7,540 nucleotides of DNA from Bacteroidota bacterium (GTDB taxonomy: Bacteria; Bacteroidota; Bacteroidia; J057), in contig RDXT01000624.1 in NCBI GenBank assembly GCA_004292985.1, positions 1 to 7,540 of the forward strand. The letters are read 5' to 3'. A program made the position numbers and the translations under genes. Positions 6,054 to 7,540 of this stretch are shown here, piece after piece. The notes beneath the pieces were generated by a model. That model searched no databases, was not told the DNA's origin, and worked only from the letters and a program-made list of their open reading frames with translations. The first letter of the stretch is position 1, and the number at the start of each line of letters is the position of its first letter.

Positions 6054-7121
6054 ATGAAGATCGCGCTGATCCACTACCGGCTTATCCTACGCGGGGGCCT
6101 CGAACGCAGGCTTGTCAATTACGCCGAATACCTTCAGGCACAGGGACATGAGGTGCATGTGATTGTGGCCAAACGCTCGCCCGAGGCGCAGTTGCACCCT
6201 GGCGTGCATATCCATACACTGAGTCCGGGTCTGGTGCCCAAGGTATTTCGCCAGCGGTATTTCGATTATCTGCTGGGTCGGTTTATGCAAAAAAACAGCT
6301 TCGACCTCAGCCTTTCGCTGATGCGCACCTCACACCAGGACATGGTGCTGTGTCCGGCCAACCACCTGGGCTTTTTGCAGGCCGAAGGGCGGGGACCGCG
6401 CAGCCTCAGCGACCGCGAGCAGATCCGCAGCGACCGCATGGCATTTGAGCACTCACAGCTGATCCTGGCGGCCTCGCAGATGATGAAAACAGAACTGACA
6501 GAGCTGTTCCATATTTCCGAAGAAAAAATCCGGGTGCTGCCGCCTCCTGTAAATACCTCGGTTTTTCGCCCGGAACTCAAGGTACGGAAGGCGGAATTCC
6601 GGAAAAAATATGGCATTTCGCCTGATAAACGGGTCTATGTATTTGTGTCCTCCTCGCACAAACGCAAGGGACTGCCCCTGCTGCTCGACCTTTTTGCGCA
6701 GTTGCAGGACCAGCCCGTGGAACTTGTGATTGCAGGCATGCCCGCCGTGGAGACCTCTTTGCCCAATGTGAAGGACCTGCAATTCAGTACGCAGATGGAA
6801 GAGTTGTATGCGGCGGCGGATTTTACCATTCATCCCTCGTATTATGAGCCTTTCGGGCAGATTGTGAGTGAGTCGCTTTGCTGCGGCACCCCGGTGCTGA
6901 TTTCGGACCGCGTGGGCGCCCGCGAGTGTATCACCCCCCAAGAAGGTCTGGTATTGCCTTACCAGGATGTGTCGCGCTGGAAAGAGGCCATTTTGCATCA
7001 GAAACCTGAAGATTTTGCCCCCGATCCCCATTATGCAGCCCGAAACCACCTGAGTGTGTCCGACCATGTGGAGCAGATTCTGGCATTTGCACGACACCTG
7101 AAAGGAGCAAAATCATTTTGA
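6054..7121 (+). CDS. GT4-family glycosyltransferase, WaaG-like (355 aa)
   Basis: This is a GT-B fold glycosyltransferase that would transfer a sugar from a nucleotide-sugar donor to an envelope glycan or lipid acceptor at the cytoplasmic face of the inner membrane. The N-terminal Rossmann domain begins MKIALIHYRLILRGGLERR, whose Gly-Gly turn (residues 14-15) resembles the donor/acceptor loop of LPS core glucosyltransferase WaaG. Further WaaG-like points are MAFEHSQLILAAS (129-141), RVLPPPVN (160-167), SSSHKRKGLPLLL (199-211, with phosphate-contacting Lys/Arg), and HPSYYEPFGQIVSE (260-273). The last contains the EX7E motif (Glu265, Glu273) of retaining GT4 enzymes. I use ATG 6054 because the protein then begins exactly at the first beta strand, as in the family; the frame is open to an ATG at 5943, but those 37 extra residues are not family-like and overlap promoter DNA. 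No signal peptide or membrane helix is seen. Donor and acceptor cannot be read from sequence; LPS core, O-antigen or exopolysaccharide are all possible. Confidence 0.92.
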   Translation: MKIALIHYRLILRGGLERRLVNYAEYLQAQGHEVHVIVAKRSPEAQLHPGVHIHTLSPGLVPKVFRQRYFDYLLGRFMQKNSFDLSLSLMRTSHQDMVLCPANHLGFLQAEGRGPRSLSDREQIRSDRMAFEHSQLILAASQMMKTELTELFHISEEKIRVLPPPVNTSVFRPELKVRKAEFRKKYGISPDKRVYVFVSSSHKRKGLPLLLDLFAQLQDQPVELVIAGMPAVETSLPNVKDLQFSTQMEELYAAADFTIHPSYYEPFGQIVSESLCCGTPVLISDRVGARECITPQEGLVLPYQDVSRWKEAILHQKPEDFAPDPHYAARNHLSVSDHVEQILAFARHLKGAKSF

Positions 7122-7148
7122 ACAAAAGAACGTTTTCATATATATTTA
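7117..7148 (+). promoter_or_regulatory. Putative Bacteroidetes-type promoter for the terminal lipoprotein gene
   Basis: TTTG at 7117-7120 is followed by exactly 20 bases and then TATATTTA at 7141-7148. This fits TTTG-N19-21-TAnnTTTG apart from the final A in place of G. The -33 element overlaps the stop codon (7119-7121) of the glycosyltransferase. The predicted start of transcription would leave only about 10-12 bases before the ATG at 7166, and a tiny inverted repeat GGGA/TCCC (7149-7152 and 7156-7159) lies in that gap. It is the best two-element promoter match in the window. Confidence 0.55.
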
Positions 7149-7165
7149 GGGAGAATCCCCCAATT

Positions 7166-7540
7166 ATGAAAAAGAACCAACTCCTGCTACTGATCTTTAT
7201 CACCCTGGCCGGCTTCGCATGCAAACCCGACGAACCCAAACCGGAGCCTGATTTTAGCGCCCTCGACTTTCAGCGCTTTATGGGCCACACCGAAGAAGCT
7301 ATGAGTAATGGCCGCAACCTCATGACCCTGCTGCCCGATGACCATGTCGTATTTGCCTACACCACATTTACCCAGGATGAATTCGGTAACAAAAAAGAGC
7401 AGAATATTTACCTGACAAAATACGACATCACAGGAAAGCAAATATGGAATAAGTTGGTAACCAACAAGTTTGTCAATTTTTGCACAGCTTTTCATGCTAC
7501 CTCAGACGGCGGATTCCTGGTCGGAGCAGCCAAAGCCATA
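7166..7540 (+). CDS. Lipoprotein with beta-propeller-like repeats (3' partial)
   Basis: The first 125 residues are visible; the gene runs off the right edge. A signal peptide (MKKNQ then a Leu/Ile-rich core) ends at AGFAC, giving a lipid-modified Cys19; Gly and Phe at -3 and -2 are loose for a lipobox but tolerated in this phylum. The Cys is followed by KPDEPKPEPD, an acidic/Pro-rich stretch of the kind associated with lipoprotein export to the cell surface in Bacteroidota (a resemblance, not an exact match to the described signal). The mature part shows one blade-like repeat: NIYLTKYDITGKQIWNKLV (80-98), a spacer, then TSDGGFLVGAAKAI (112-125). Long Bacteroidota proteins with repeated 'D-x-[WY]-L-x-K-x-D-x-x-G-x-x-x-W' and 'SDGG[FY]' units form propellers, so more repeats are expected beyond the edge. 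No enzymatic function is evident. It has its own promoter candidate and is probably not in an operon with the glycosyltransferase. Confidence 0.88.
   Translation, partial: MKKNQLLLLIFITLAGFACKPDEPKPEPDFSALDFQRFMGHTEEAMSNGRNLMTLLPDDHVVFAYTTFTQDEFGNKKEQNIYLTKYDITGKQIWNKLVTNKFVNFCTAFHATSDGGFLVGAAKAI

Noticed and set aside
5431..6057. Plus-strand open frame of 208 codons spanning the hexosaminidase start and the intergenic region
   Set aside because: It covers the signal peptide end of the GH20 gene in antisense and ends at the glycosyltransferase start; there is no domain or promoter support.
6453..7097. Minus-strand open frame of 214 codons inside the glycosyltransferase
   Set aside because: It is antisense to conserved GT4 motifs; the translation is rich in His/Arg/Gln with no recognisable domain, typical of a shadow frame.

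Overview
The window reads as an ordinary chromosomal stretch of a Bacteroidota (Bacteroidetes) bacterium, probably from an environmental lineage such as the Saprospiria/Chitinophagia/Cytophagia; the exact group is an inference I cannot test here. The evidence is the protein families present (DUF3857/transglutaminase proteins, a lipoprotein Skp/OmpH homologue, a GH20 hexosaminidase lipoprotein with a chitobiase-type C-terminus, and a propeller-like lipoprotein with the 'SDGGF' repeat style), the near absence of Shine-Dalgarno sequences, and promoter elements that fit the Bacteroidetes primary-sigma consensus (TTTG, 19-21 bases, TAnnTTTG).

Layout: bases 1-368 (+) are the 3' end of one DUF3857-type transglutaminase-like protein. 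It is followed after 21 bases by a second, complete paralogue at 390-2321 (+). A convergent lipoprotein of the OmpH/Skp chaperone family lies at 2325-2909 (-). A small polytopic membrane protein at 3022-3597 (+) is divergent from it and contains a duplicated GldL-like helix-hairpin motif. Next is a convergent GH20 beta-N-acetylhexosaminidase lipoprotein at 3601-5928 (-). Divergent from that is a GT4 glycosyltransferase resembling WaaG at 6054-7121 (+). The window ends inside a lipoprotein starting at 7166 (+), whose good promoter match begins over the glycosyltransferase stop codon.

Functional theme: nearly everything concerns the cell envelope, including exported proteins, three lipoproteins, a membrane protein and a glycan/LPS-type glycosyltransferase. 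Strand switches occur at nearly every gene, so apart from the tandem DUF3857 pair there is no convincing operon. Coding density is high: both convergent junctions have only 3 intervening bases, and the longest intergenic stretch is about 125 bases (5929-6053). I found no RNA genes, mobile elements, CRISPR arrays or clear signs of recent transfer. I did not find a clear undescribed multi-gene system; the findings below are modest and stated as such.
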